A stretch of DNA of 41,856 nucleotides. It comes from a virus. A program made the translations under genes and the position numbers. The stretch lies in the IMG/VR virus record IMGVR_UViG_3300047678_000104, positions 1 to 41,856 of that record; one strand, given 5' to 3'. Shown here piece by piece: positions 15,151 to 23,043 of the stretch; positions within the stretch are counted from its first letter, which is position 1, and each line of letters begins with the position of its first letter. The notes below the pieces were generated by a model, which searched no databases, was not told where the DNA came from, and was given only the letters and a program-made list of their open reading frames with translations.

Positions 15151-15579
15151 TTAATTTTGAGCAATGCTTTTTGTTGAAAGTTTTATTTTCCGGGATATGT
15201 TCGCTTCGCGAATCCAAGACCATCCAGCAAACAAGGCATACAATGGACTAACCAGGGTCAGAGTATCCGCGCCGCCCTCAAACGAATGAACAAAGATGGC
15301 GAACCAAGTGACGGCCAGAATTGACAGCGACATGTCCCTGCAGAACCTATCCGCGTTCCCCTTGTATTCTCCGTAAAGCGACACAAGTAGCAGCGCCCCA
15401 AAGCCAACCAGCCCCGCGCTGAATAACCATCCCCCGCTCTGCGCGTGAACTATCCCGGATAGACCGACGTGATAATCAAACAGCACGCCTCCAATCCCGT
15501 GCGCAATCGAAAGAACAGCGAGAAAAAGACGTGTGTAGAACATGGTGTCGCAGATTGAGCTTCGACGGTCTGTTGGCAT
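15151..15579 (-). CDS. Multi-pass membrane protein at the head of the lysis cassette
   Basis: This encodes 142 residues with about four hydrophobic stretches (roughly 15-35, 46-67, 84-99 and 107-122). It could be a second holin, an antiholin or an unrelated membrane protein. It precedes the four-segment holin candidate by 9 bases and follows GAGG at its start. No family is recognised. Confidence 0.62.
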   Translation of the reverse strand: MPTDRRSSICDTMFYTRLFLAVLSIAHGIGGVLFDYHVGLSGIVHAQSGGWLFSAGLVGFGALLLVSLYGEYKGNADRFCRDMSLSILAVTWFAIFVHSFEGGADTLTLVSPLYALFAGWSWIREANISRKIKLSTKSIAQN

Positions 15580-15588
15580 GATTGCCTC

Positions 15589-15966
15589 TTATGCGGTTTG
15601 GTTGGCTTCAGCTTGAGCATTGGCAAGCGCAATTTTAGCTGCCTCCAATTCCGCAAGCGCATTTTCCAAAGCCACTTTCTGCGCTTGAACTTCTGCGACC
15701 GCAGCTGCTTGCTTGTCCCGCTCTGCGTTTTGTTTGGCGATAAAGTCAGTACTAAAAACTGCGACATTTTCGGGGTTCCAAGTCGCGTAAGCAATCGCAA
15801 CTACCTGAGCCGGAACGTTGGCTAAATCGGTTCCAGGGTAAAGAGTCGTGGAGTGTTTTTGTGAAGCAATTTCAACTCCGTCCTTTTTAACGATGGTGTT
15901 CTCAATCCAAAAAACGGCACCAGAAGCATCGACGCGAGTTGAATGGATTTTCTCTTCAGTAAACAT
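15589..15966 (-). CDS. Tail-fibre-linked protein with C-terminal coiled coil
   Basis: This encodes 125 residues. The N-terminal half (to about 72) looks like a small beta-rich domain (IHSTRVDASGAVFWIEN); the C-terminal half is an Ala/Glu/Gln-rich coiled coil (about 80-125). It follows the tail fibre gene by 10 bases, so a fibre assembly or fibre-attached role is inferred. The ATG at 15966 with AAAGGAAAA upstream is preferred to the start at 16011, which lies within the tail fibre gene. Confidence 0.65.
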   Translation of the reverse strand: MFTEEKIHSTRVDASGAVFWIENTIVKKDGVEIASQKHSTTLYPGTDLANVPAQVVAIAYATWNPENVAVFSTDFIAKQNAERDKQAAAVAEVQAQKVALENALAELEAAKIALANAQAEANQTA

Positions 15967-15976
15967 GGCTTTTCCT

Positions 15977-17611
15977 TTATGTTGCCGCTTCGTATACACA
16001 AGACAATACAAAGTCGGATGTGTTAGTAAAATTTGCGTCTGTTACGGCAACCTCTGCTGCTGCTCCTTGCGTTTTAAGCCCGACAAAAGTATTGCCTGAC
16101 TGAGCGTATGAAACTACTGCGCCGCCCAACCCTGCGCCGTTTGCCGCCATTACCCCAGGCGCGACAGGAAACTGTGTCGCGTTTACGGTGAATGGTAATC
16201 CGTTTATGGTTGCTGCCCCGGTTGATGAACCTTTTGATGTGAGTTGCACGCGGATGTAAATCGAGACAAGGCGGCCAATTTTTGTATACCGTCCAAGCGT
16301 GTTTGCTGTGTATGTGACACCTACGCCTGCACCGCCAAATGTTATCGTTGGGGTGAACGTTCCCTCCTCATAGTCATCAAGCGTGTTGACGTTGCTGCTT
16401 GCGTTCTGTGTCGCTGGAAATTTAATTTGACCTGCCGCTGCACCTGAAATATCCACAAGCGAACTTACTGCTGCCGAACCGGTAACATCAAGCGCGACGG
16501 TTGGGGCAGTAGTCGAGCCTATACGAACATTACCAGCAAAGGCGCTGTTAGCGCCGCCAGACCCATAAAATTCCCATTTATTAGAGCCAGATGTGACGGC
16601 AGAAGCAACACCGTAATTATTTGTCGAGCCTGACTGGTCAAGAACTCTAACGCCATATGCCGATGTTCCTGCTCCTAATCCTTGATTATCAACCCACAAA
16701 CCGTGTGAATTTGTTATTACGCCCGTGCTGCTTCGCGAAACAGCTCTTGCTTCATACGCATAAGAGTTTGTTATGTTCCCGCTGCCGCCGATAATGATGA
16801 TTGAGCGATAGCCAGCGGCACTGTTGACCGGCGCAGAGTTTATGCTGCGAGCTGATACGCTTGACCCCGCAACAGCGTCGCATCCAGAGCCACCTGTCAT
16901 GTCAACAATTGCGTCGCCAGTTATTCCAGAAATGTTTGTCGCAAACGTTGAGCCTGTCATCGTAGAGCGGAAATTCATCGTCCTAAAATCTGATGCTGAT
17001 GCATTTCCTGCTGCGGTTGCCCTTAAAACAAGACCATTTGTTGTCCCTGCTGGATAAGTTGTCGGTTGGTAGTAGATGGTGCCGTAATTCCCGTTGCCAA
17101 CATCAGGCGTGCCTGTAAAAAGACGAAGGTAGTTACAAGCCATCGCAGCTTGTGTTGTTTGCCCAATCGCCGTGCCATCAATGGTGCCACCGGTGATTGC
17201 GACCGCATTGGCGTTTTGCTGCGCCATGCTTCCGAGCGGGGTGCCGAAATACAGCGACCGATAATCAATCCACGACGTGATAGTTGACGCGCCGGTGACG
17301 ACTCGATAAAGCAGAACCCGTCCGACTGTGAACGCTGTTGTGTTCGATGAAACGACGCCGGTTGTGGAATCAAACTCCACATAGTTGGTTGCCGAAGCGG
17401 CAAGCGTCAAGGTTCCGTTGGCGATGAGCGTATAGACACCACCTACCCACATCTGACCCCCATAGAAGGCCCAAATGAGTCCGGCTGTACCTTGGATACG
17501 GTTCGCGAGCGTCATCGCGTTAGAAGCAGCATTAAGCAGCGCGTTGGCCGTTACCTCTTTTTGAGCTTGGGTCGATTGAATTAAATCGAGCTGCGTTGTG
17601 CTATTGGACAT
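15977..17611 (-). CDS. Tail fibre / receptor-binding protein
   Basis: This encodes 544 residues. The N-terminal part has TTQLDLIQSTQAQKEVTANA, recalling the start of DUF2793-like tail proteins that attach to a baseplate, followed by a long Gly/Thr/Ser/Asn-rich beta region. A late TLDDYEEGTFTPTITFGG segment (about residue 415 on) is typical of receptor-binding fibre tails, and the C-terminus ends in compact beta-rich repeats. Low charge and Ser/Thr/Gly richness fit a trimeric fibre. It is expected to bind the host surface. It follows the tail-tip genes and has a clear ribosome site (AAGGAT). Confidence 0.82.
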   Translation of the reverse strand: MSNSTTQLDLIQSTQAQKEVTANALLNAASNAMTLANRIQGTAGLIWAFYGGQMWVGGVYTLIANGTLTLAASATNYVEFDSTTGVVSSNTTAFTVGRVLLYRVVTGASTITSWIDYRSLYFGTPLGSMAQQNANAVAITGGTIDGTAIGQTTQAAMACNYLRLFTGTPDVGNGNYGTIYYQPTTYPAGTTNGLVLRATAAGNASASDFRTMNFRSTMTGSTFATNISGITGDAIVDMTGGSGCDAVAGSSVSARSINSAPVNSAAGYRSIIIIGGSGNITNSYAYEARAVSRSSTGVITNSHGLWVDNQGLGAGTSAYGVRVLDQSGSTNNYGVASAVTSGSNKWEFYGSGGANSAFAGNVRIGSTTAPTVALDVTGSAAVSSLVDISGAAAGQIKFPATQNASSNVNTLDDYEEGTFTPTITFGGAGVGVTYTANTLGRYTKIGRLVSIYIRVQLTSKGSSTGAATINGLPFTVNATQFPVAPGVMAANGAGLGGAVVSYAQSGNTFVGLKTQGAAAEVAVTDANFTNTSDFVLSCVYEAAT

Positions 17612-17620
17612 TTTGTATCC

Positions 17621-19717
17621 TTACGAAAGAATGATTGTTGCTTGTGCGCCGTCGCCTATTGCCGCCGAAATCTGACAGACCTTTGTCGTGAGAGTCGTTT
17701 GTCCAGAACCAAAATCGGTTACCTGCTGAGCGAGCGTGTAAGTTGCGGCCGGGGTTAAGGTTAGGATTGAACGGACTATAACTGAGCCGTTGTAGATGTC
17801 TAGCCGGTATGACTCTGTGGCTTGGTCAAGTGGCACGTCCGTATTGTTTGACCAATAATTGACTACACGAGCGCGACGAACCCAAGCAAAATCAATATCA
17901 CCTGACACGCGCTTGGTCGCGAATCCGAACACAGGGCTGAACGGCTTTAGGCGCTGGCCGTTAAATTGCATGATTGCCTGTGAATCGGTGAACACGCGCG
18001 GTGGAACGCCAAACGTTATTGCCGAATAAAACAAAGGCGTATTCAGCGCCGTCCCTTCAACCGTCACATTCGCATAGTTTGAAAGAATCGCGAACCGGTC
18101 ACCAACCGCGTGCGTCAACATCGCCGCATCTGTTCCCTGCTTGCCGCGTATGAAGTTGCTAAGGGTGTAGGTTTGGCTTGCGATTAGCTCTGCGAATTGA
18201 AACTGCAAAAGCTCATCCCCAATTATGCAAAAATTCTTTCCAGCATAAAGCTCATCCAGCGTAATCGACGCCAGCGAGCCGTTCGCAATCTTGACCGTCA
18301 CCCTGCTGAGCAAATCGACTTGGTTACCACCCTGCCAATTCGGAAGCACGGTTGTTGCCCAGCCCATCGGCACGGCTGCTCCGACCGAATCGGCAACGAC
18401 CGAATAGCTTGAGCCGGAATCGCGTGAGCGATAGAGCGTTGCGCCGCCCCATTGGAGCGATTCATTGACCGGGCTTGCGATTGCGTAGAATCCCAGCACG
18501 TCTCCCGTCGCATCGTCAAGCGGTGCGATGTCTAGTATGCCGAGCCGGGTTGAAGACTTCGGCACCACATTCGTAGTCGCAGGGTCAACCGGGCTTCCGG
18601 TTACGGTCTGCGTGGTTGCGTTCGTGTTCTGAACAACAGCATCGTATCGGCTAATCATTCCGTCATCAGACAACTTCAGAAGTCGAACCTCAAACACAAG
18701 ATTGCCCTTGTGAAGCGTGATTACGTCTGTCGGCTCCAGCTGCGCATACTTACGCGAGAGACTAATCTGAATTTTGGTTCGCTCTGCCCACGACTGATAG
18801 AGAATTGACTGAGCGAGACGCGCGGCCTGCTGAGCCGTAAAAACAACAGGCATGTCAATCGATAAAAGGTTGCGTGCCTTTCCAGTCAAGCGCCTTGCAT
18901 ATTGCGAGCCTTTCTGATAAAGCCCGTCCACATCCATGTAGTTGACTTGGATGGTCTGTGGCAACGTGGTCTCATCGTCTCGATGTGTCGTGATTGCGTC
19001 TGATAGTCCGTTGTTCGACTTCTCAACCTGATAGTCTGTCTCTGGAATGTCGATGATGGATGGCTGGCCACGAGGAATGAATTTTATTTTTCCTTCGCTT
19101 TCGACTGCCTCAATCTGAAACGCTTCGCGAAGCGGTGCAATCGCATCCCGTGCATTTGTCGCTGTCGATATCAAATACCCTTCACACGAAATCGCATCCA
19201 CCATCGTCGTGTCAACATAATCGGTAACAGTAACGCCAACAGGAATAACTTCAGCAGCAACGCTTTTAACAATCGAGCCAACCGTTGTTGCTGCTGCCGT
19301 TATTGAGGATGGTGATGGGTAGACGTAGAACGCACCGGGGTTGGCGACCAGCACGCCTTTGTACGAACCCGCACCGGCCATGTTGCTGTTCGTGATTGGG
19401 TTGTTGAAAGTCGAATTTATTTGGGCAAGGTTTTCCGAGTATCGCGCGATGCCATAGCTTGGATAAAGAATGTTCTCCGATTCGTCGCATTCAAGGCTTT
19501 GCATCGGATTCGCAGCAACAGGCGAAATCGACGCTGTAGCAGTTACGGTTGCGCTTTCAAGGTCGGCCACAAGAACACGCTGAACGTTTGAGCCTGTGGT
19601 GTCATAGGTGGTAAATGCGATTGCGCTTTTTTTCGGCAACACCAGTGCGCCTGACAGAATCTCGCCAGCATTAAAGGCACTTCTAAAATCGAGCGTTGCG
19701 CCTTGCTTAAACGCCAT
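17621..19717 (-). CDS. Tail tip hub protein, C-terminal part
   Basis: This encodes 698 residues. The N-terminal 150 residues look like beta-propeller-type repeats. Then a hub-like region follows (about 160-350, AISCEGYLISTATNARDAI, then QIEAVESEGKIKFIPRG), with beta-rich domains further on (GVPPRVF-type and NFIRGKQGTDAA segments). That order matches the distal half of GTA-like or J-like tail-tip proteins, where the N-terminal half lies in the preceding gene. The start ATG (19717) shares its A with the preceding TGA (TGATG). Whether the two parts act as one joined protein is open. Confidence 0.8.
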   Translation of the reverse strand: MAFKQGATLDFRSAFNAGEILSGALVLPKKSAIAFTTYDTTGSNVQRVLVADLESATVTATASISPVAANPMQSLECDESENILYPSYGIARYSENLAQINSTFNNPITNSNMAGAGSYKGVLVANPGAFYVYPSPSSITAAATTVGSIVKSVAAEVIPVGVTVTDYVDTTMVDAISCEGYLISTATNARDAIAPLREAFQIEAVESEGKIKFIPRGQPSIIDIPETDYQVEKSNNGLSDAITTHRDDETTLPQTIQVNYMDVDGLYQKGSQYARRLTGKARNLLSIDMPVVFTAQQAARLAQSILYQSWAERTKIQISLSRKYAQLEPTDVITLHKGNLVFEVRLLKLSDDGMISRYDAVVQNTNATTQTVTGSPVDPATTNVVPKSSTRLGILDIAPLDDATGDVLGFYAIASPVNESLQWGGATLYRSRDSGSSYSVVADSVGAAVPMGWATTVLPNWQGGNQVDLLSRVTVKIANGSLASITLDELYAGKNFCIIGDELLQFQFAELIASQTYTLSNFIRGKQGTDAAMLTHAVGDRFAILSNYANVTVEGTALNTPLFYSAITFGVPPRVFTDSQAIMQFNGQRLKPFSPVFGFATKRVSGDIDFAWVRRARVVNYWSNNTDVPLDQATESYRLDIYNGSVIVRSILTLTPAATYTLAQQVTDFGSGQTTLTTKVCQISAAIGDGAQATIILS

Positions 19718-21183
19718 CACCAACCCCCAGAAGATTTTGTCGTTGCTGTAACAATTAGCTCAGTAAAATTTGCGAGGGGGTCAACGAGTTGAACCCAGCC
19801 GCCTTCAAACGCGACATACATCCAATCCGCATCCGACGAAATGCTGTGGAGCTTTTTTATGTACTGTGTTGTTGCCGAAAGTCCACCGGGTGGAGGTTGA
19901 AGTGCGACCGTCAGCGAATCGTATTGTTCTGTGTCCGGCCTCCAGCCCCATTTGCCGATGTCGGCATAGCGAACACCGATTGTGTTAAAGGCATAGTAGT
20001 CGCGTTGCTGAACGATACCGCCGATGCGCGTGATTTGAAGCACGTCTGATACGCCCAAGCCGGGGGAGCCAAAGCCGATTAGCTGCTTGCTGAACTCGTC
20101 CCAGAACAAGACCGTTGGTGCTAAGTCGGTTGACCACGTTTTCTGAGACTTGATTGCGCCGGTGTCTGGGTTTATTTCATAAGCCGTCATCGTCGCACCG
20201 CCGAATCCGCTATCACTCCGCAGAGCAATAATCGAATCGACATCCGGGATGTAGGCGATGACGTATGAAAAGAATGTTCCGCCGCCCCGCACGGGTTGAT
20301 TCGGAATCCCCAGCAACAGAAATTCGTTTGGCGCTTTTGTGTTCAGGTCGAGAAACGCGAGCTGCGGGGATGCGCTTGTATAGATGCAAGAATTTGACCA
20401 AACGCGGCCACGCTTTTTATCAACCCAGCTGCGGCCGGAAGTTGGATATTGCTGACCGGGCATTGTGAAGTACGAGCCGCTCACATCATACACGCCCGGA
20501 TTGCCGGATGAATTGGCAATAAGCTCTGGCGCGCTGAGCGTGTTCGTTGTGGCCTGCTGCAAAACTTCAAATTCAAGCGTTGGTAGTCGGTTCCCGTAGT
20601 TGGCCAGCTGCATCGTATCAAAAACAACATAGGCCGTTCCGCGATACGCGGGAGTATCCACGCCCTTGTCGGCAAAAATGGTTGGGTCTTGGAGTTGGGC
20701 GTTGTCGCCAAGATACACGCGCATAGTGGCAGCAATCTCGCCATTCTTTTCGAGCTGGTCTGGCGTTGCGGTATCGCTTACGTCATAGATGAGGATTTTG
20801 TTTGCCCAGATTCGTCGCACGCCCTGAATCGTGCCGCGACATAGCGCAACAGCAAAGCTCGCGTCATACGAATAGGTAACTTGAACGACTCCGCCGCCGC
20901 CCTTGCCGCCTTCATCAGATTCTTTTTTCGTTTCGTGCAAGTCCGTAGACCAAATCAAATTCCCCGGCACCCGCATCTTCCCAAAGACTTCCGGGATGCG
21001 GTCGCCATATGACGAGTTTTGAATTTTTAGGTCTTGTAGGCGTGGACCTTCCGAAACAATTTTTTCAGCCGAAATCGCGCCGCCAAGCGCAGACCCAAGC
21101 GCATAGCCGATGGAGCCGCCGATGCCGGGCAGCAGCGCATTCCCAATGACCGAGCCGGCAACACCAAGAACTAGGCTTGCCAC
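19717..21183 (-). CDS. Tail tip protein, N-terminal part
   Basis: This encodes 488 residues. The first 35 are hydrophobic and Gly-rich (LVLGVAGSVIGNALLPGIGG), then comes a typical LQDLKIQNSSYGDRIPEVFG segment. This is the N-terminus of the GTA-like tail tip protein (host-specificity type), which builds the hub and contacts the host. From about residue 230 on, repeated beta-strand units (DVDSIIALRSDSG, YEINPDTGAI) resemble a propeller domain that seems to be cut by the end of the gene. The start is GTG at 21183, overlapping the NlpC/P60 gene; AAGGTGGAA lies upstream. Confidence 0.82.
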   Translation of the reverse strand: MASLVLGVAGSVIGNALLPGIGGSIGYALGSALGGAISAEKIVSEGPRLQDLKIQNSSYGDRIPEVFGKMRVPGNLIWSTDLHETKKESDEGGKGGGGVVQVTYSYDASFAVALCRGTIQGVRRIWANKILIYDVSDTATPDQLEKNGEIAATMRVYLGDNAQLQDPTIFADKGVDTPAYRGTAYVVFDTMQLANYGNRLPTLEFEVLQQATTNTLSAPELIANSSGNPGVYDVSGSYFTMPGQQYPTSGRSWVDKKRGRVWSNSCIYTSASPQLAFLDLNTKAPNEFLLLGIPNQPVRGGGTFFSYVIAYIPDVDSIIALRSDSGFGGATMTAYEINPDTGAIKSQKTWSTDLAPTVLFWDEFSKQLIGFGSPGLGVSDVLQITRIGGIVQQRDYYAFNTIGVRYADIGKWGWRPDTEQYDSLTVALQPPPGGLSATTQYIKKLHSISSDADWMYVAFEGGWVQLVDPLANFTELIVTATTKSSGGW

Positions 21184-21587
21184 GATTCCACCTTGTAGTC
21201 AAACATCGCAATCAATCTCCGCTTCCAAATCGCGTCAAACGGCTCTTCAACAACCCGTCCGATTACGGAGTATGAATGAATGATGGTGCCGGTTGATTTG
21301 GAATAGAGGCCGAAGTGCTGCGGCTCGGAAACGATATTGAAGAGCAAAATGCAACCCTCTTTCAATTCTGATATTTTTATCAGCTCGCGACCGACATGCC
21401 CCATGAGCACTTTCGGATTCGGCCGCATGCTGTAATCCCGTGCTTCAAAATCCGAAATCCCAAGCTCACGCGCCACACCCATGACCAAACCGATGCAATC
21501 GACGCCTACGCCTTTCAAACGACCTTGATGGTGGAACGGGGTGTCCAACCAATTTCGGGCGCTTCTAGCCACATCCTCGCGCGTCAA
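21171..21587 (-). CDS. NlpC/P60-type tail peptidase
   Basis: This encodes 138 residues. The active-site Cys sits in GVDCIGLV (Cys31), the His in PQHFGLYS (His91), with a third polar residue likely at His104. This is the NlpC/P60 cysteine peptidase of GTA-like tail assembly modules, thought to cut peptidoglycan locally during DNA entry or to help tail tip assembly. It starts with TTG at 21587, following a near-perfect AAGGAGGTG ribosome site that lies in the end of the preceding gene; stop and start overlap (TTGA). Confidence 0.9.
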   Translation of the reverse strand: MTREDVARSARNWLDTPFHHQGRLKGVGVDCIGLVMGVARELGISDFEARDYSMRPNPKVLMGHVGRELIKISELKEGCILLFNIVSEPQHFGLYSKSTGTIIHSYSVIGRVVEEPFDAIWKRRLIAMFDYKVESWQA

Positions 21588-22435
21588 GACACACCTCCTT
21601 GCTTCATCATCCCGTCAATTCCCGGAATATCCGGGAAACCTTGGAAGTTTATGATGTTGTTGAACCGATTCTTGCAGGTGTCTCGCGACTTATCGCACCC
21701 GGCCACCGTCGTTACGGATTGGCCGGGAATGAGCGAATAGGGGAATGCCTCTTGGAAGGTAAATGCGCCGGTGGCGGTGTTGTATGACTTAATCTCTTTT
21801 GAAATGCCGGAATTGTCCCCAGCATTGAGCGTGAATAAACCGCCAACAAAATAATCTGTTCCCTTTCCCGCCAATCCGCTCGACACGATTGAGGTCTGGC
21901 TAACGACCGATGTGAGCGTGTCCGAAAAGGTTAGAGGTGCGAGGTTGACGGTACAGCGACTTGAGCCCAAATCGGTATCGCACGACGGGGAATATGACCG
22001 ACCAAAAAATTCAGCGAACGGCTGCGCCATCCCGCGCAGCTCCGCTTTATACGAATTGCGCATTGAGCTAATCGTGCCGAGCGTTCCGGTGCGGAGAATG
22101 TTTTTGCCGAGCGCAAGGTTGGTGTAATCGACTTGAAAAATCTGGATGGCGGCATAGTCCCATTTCCCACCAATCAAATCAGCATCCGTTATCGAGCTGC
22201 TGGTGAGCGCCCCGATGACCTCAAGATTGTCAACGCTCAAGTCCTCATTCGAGTCAATCGCAGAAGCGTTCATGCCGGTCGATGCGACGTATGTGTTGCC
22301 GTCGATGACGAGGTCACGGCTGTTGCTAGTAAAAAAGTATTGCGTGCCGTCCGTTCGCGTAACGTTCCAGCAGGTCGCAAGCGTAAGAACATCAAGCTGT
22401 AGCGCGGCAAGCATCCCAACCGAAAGATTCTTCAC
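21584..22435 (-). CDS. DUF2163-like tail protein
   Basis: This encodes 283 residues. Several segments (LATCWNVTRTDGT, FTSNSRDLVIDG, SIDNLEV-like DLSVDNLEV, and CTVNLAPL near residue 165) match the DUF2163/BR0599 family found in the tail tips of GTA-like phages, between the DUF2460 and NlpC genes as here. It is thought to connect tail tube and hub. GTG at 22435 is chosen because it overlaps the preceding stop (GTGTGA) and because sequence between 22436 and 22468 would overlap the upstream gene. Confidence 0.83.
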   Translation of the reverse strand: MKNLSVGMLAALQLDVLTLATCWNVTRTDGTQYFFTSNSRDLVIDGNTYVASTGMNASAIDSNEDLSVDNLEVIGALTSSSITDADLIGGKWDYAAIQIFQVDYTNLALGKNILRTGTLGTISSMRNSYKAELRGMAQPFAEFFGRSYSPSCDTDLGSSRCTVNLAPLTFSDTLTSVVSQTSIVSSGLAGKGTDYFVGGLFTLNAGDNSGISKEIKSYNTATGAFTFQEAFPYSLIPGQSVTTVAGCDKSRDTCKNRFNNIINFQGFPDIPGIDGMMKQGGVS

Positions 22436-23043
22436 ACTCGAATCTCCACGATGGGAATTGACGACCATTCAAAGAATCCGCCTTGCGCTTCGCGTCCACC
22501 GACCATGTTGTCAATGTCGAACCGAACCGGCACGTCAAACTCCCCCTCCCAAGTGTACTGGCCGATGCTTGTAAAGGAAACGGGCGTGACCTTGCCTGTG
22601 TTGACGTCCACGGTGTACTGCGATGGAGAACTTTGAAGGACACCGAGCTTGTAGAGCTTGAACGGCGCGGCCACGAGCTTCTGAATGATTCGGGTATCGG
22701 TCTGCGCACCAACGGTGTAATTTTTAACGCATTGGATAACGCCAGCAGCTCCCGTCGCAACAAACGTTCCGTCCGAAGCAGCAACCTGAAAGTCCATGAA
22801 GTCTTTGAACCGGAATCCGTTGGCCTTGCCTTTCATTGCCCGGAAAAAAGCAATCGCAGCCGCTTTGTCTTGTTCGGTTCTAAGTCCGCTAGAGATATCC
22901 CACTGGCCTATCGAGTCCTGCCAGTTTATGTTGCGCTGCTCGAATCCGTTATTCAGCAGAACGATGGATGTGCTGTACCCAGCGCCGCCCTGTGCCCACG
23001 CAGCAATATCGTCTGGAAAACGAGGTGTCTCAAGAAAGGCCAT
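22432..23043 (-). CDS. DUF2460-like distal tail protein
   Basis: This encodes 203 residues. The protein begins with FLETPRFPDDIAAWAQGG and later has GKANGFRFKDFMDF, both hallmarks of DUF2460 (TIGR02217) tail proteins, the distal tail protein of GTA-like tails. It forms the ring where tail tube meets tip. It follows the tape measure gene with a 1-base overlap (TAATGG) and precedes DUF2163, the standard order. Confidence 0.92.
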   Translation of the reverse strand: MAFLETPRFPDDIAAWAQGGAGYSTSIVLLNNGFEQRNINWQDSIGQWDISSGLRTEQDKAAAIAFFRAMKGKANGFRFKDFMDFQVAASDGTFVATGAAGVIQCVKNYTVGAQTDTRIIQKLVAAPFKLYKLGVLQSSPSQYTVDVNTGKVTPVSFTSIGQYTWEGEFDVPVRFDIDNMVGGREAQGGFFEWSSIPIVEIRV

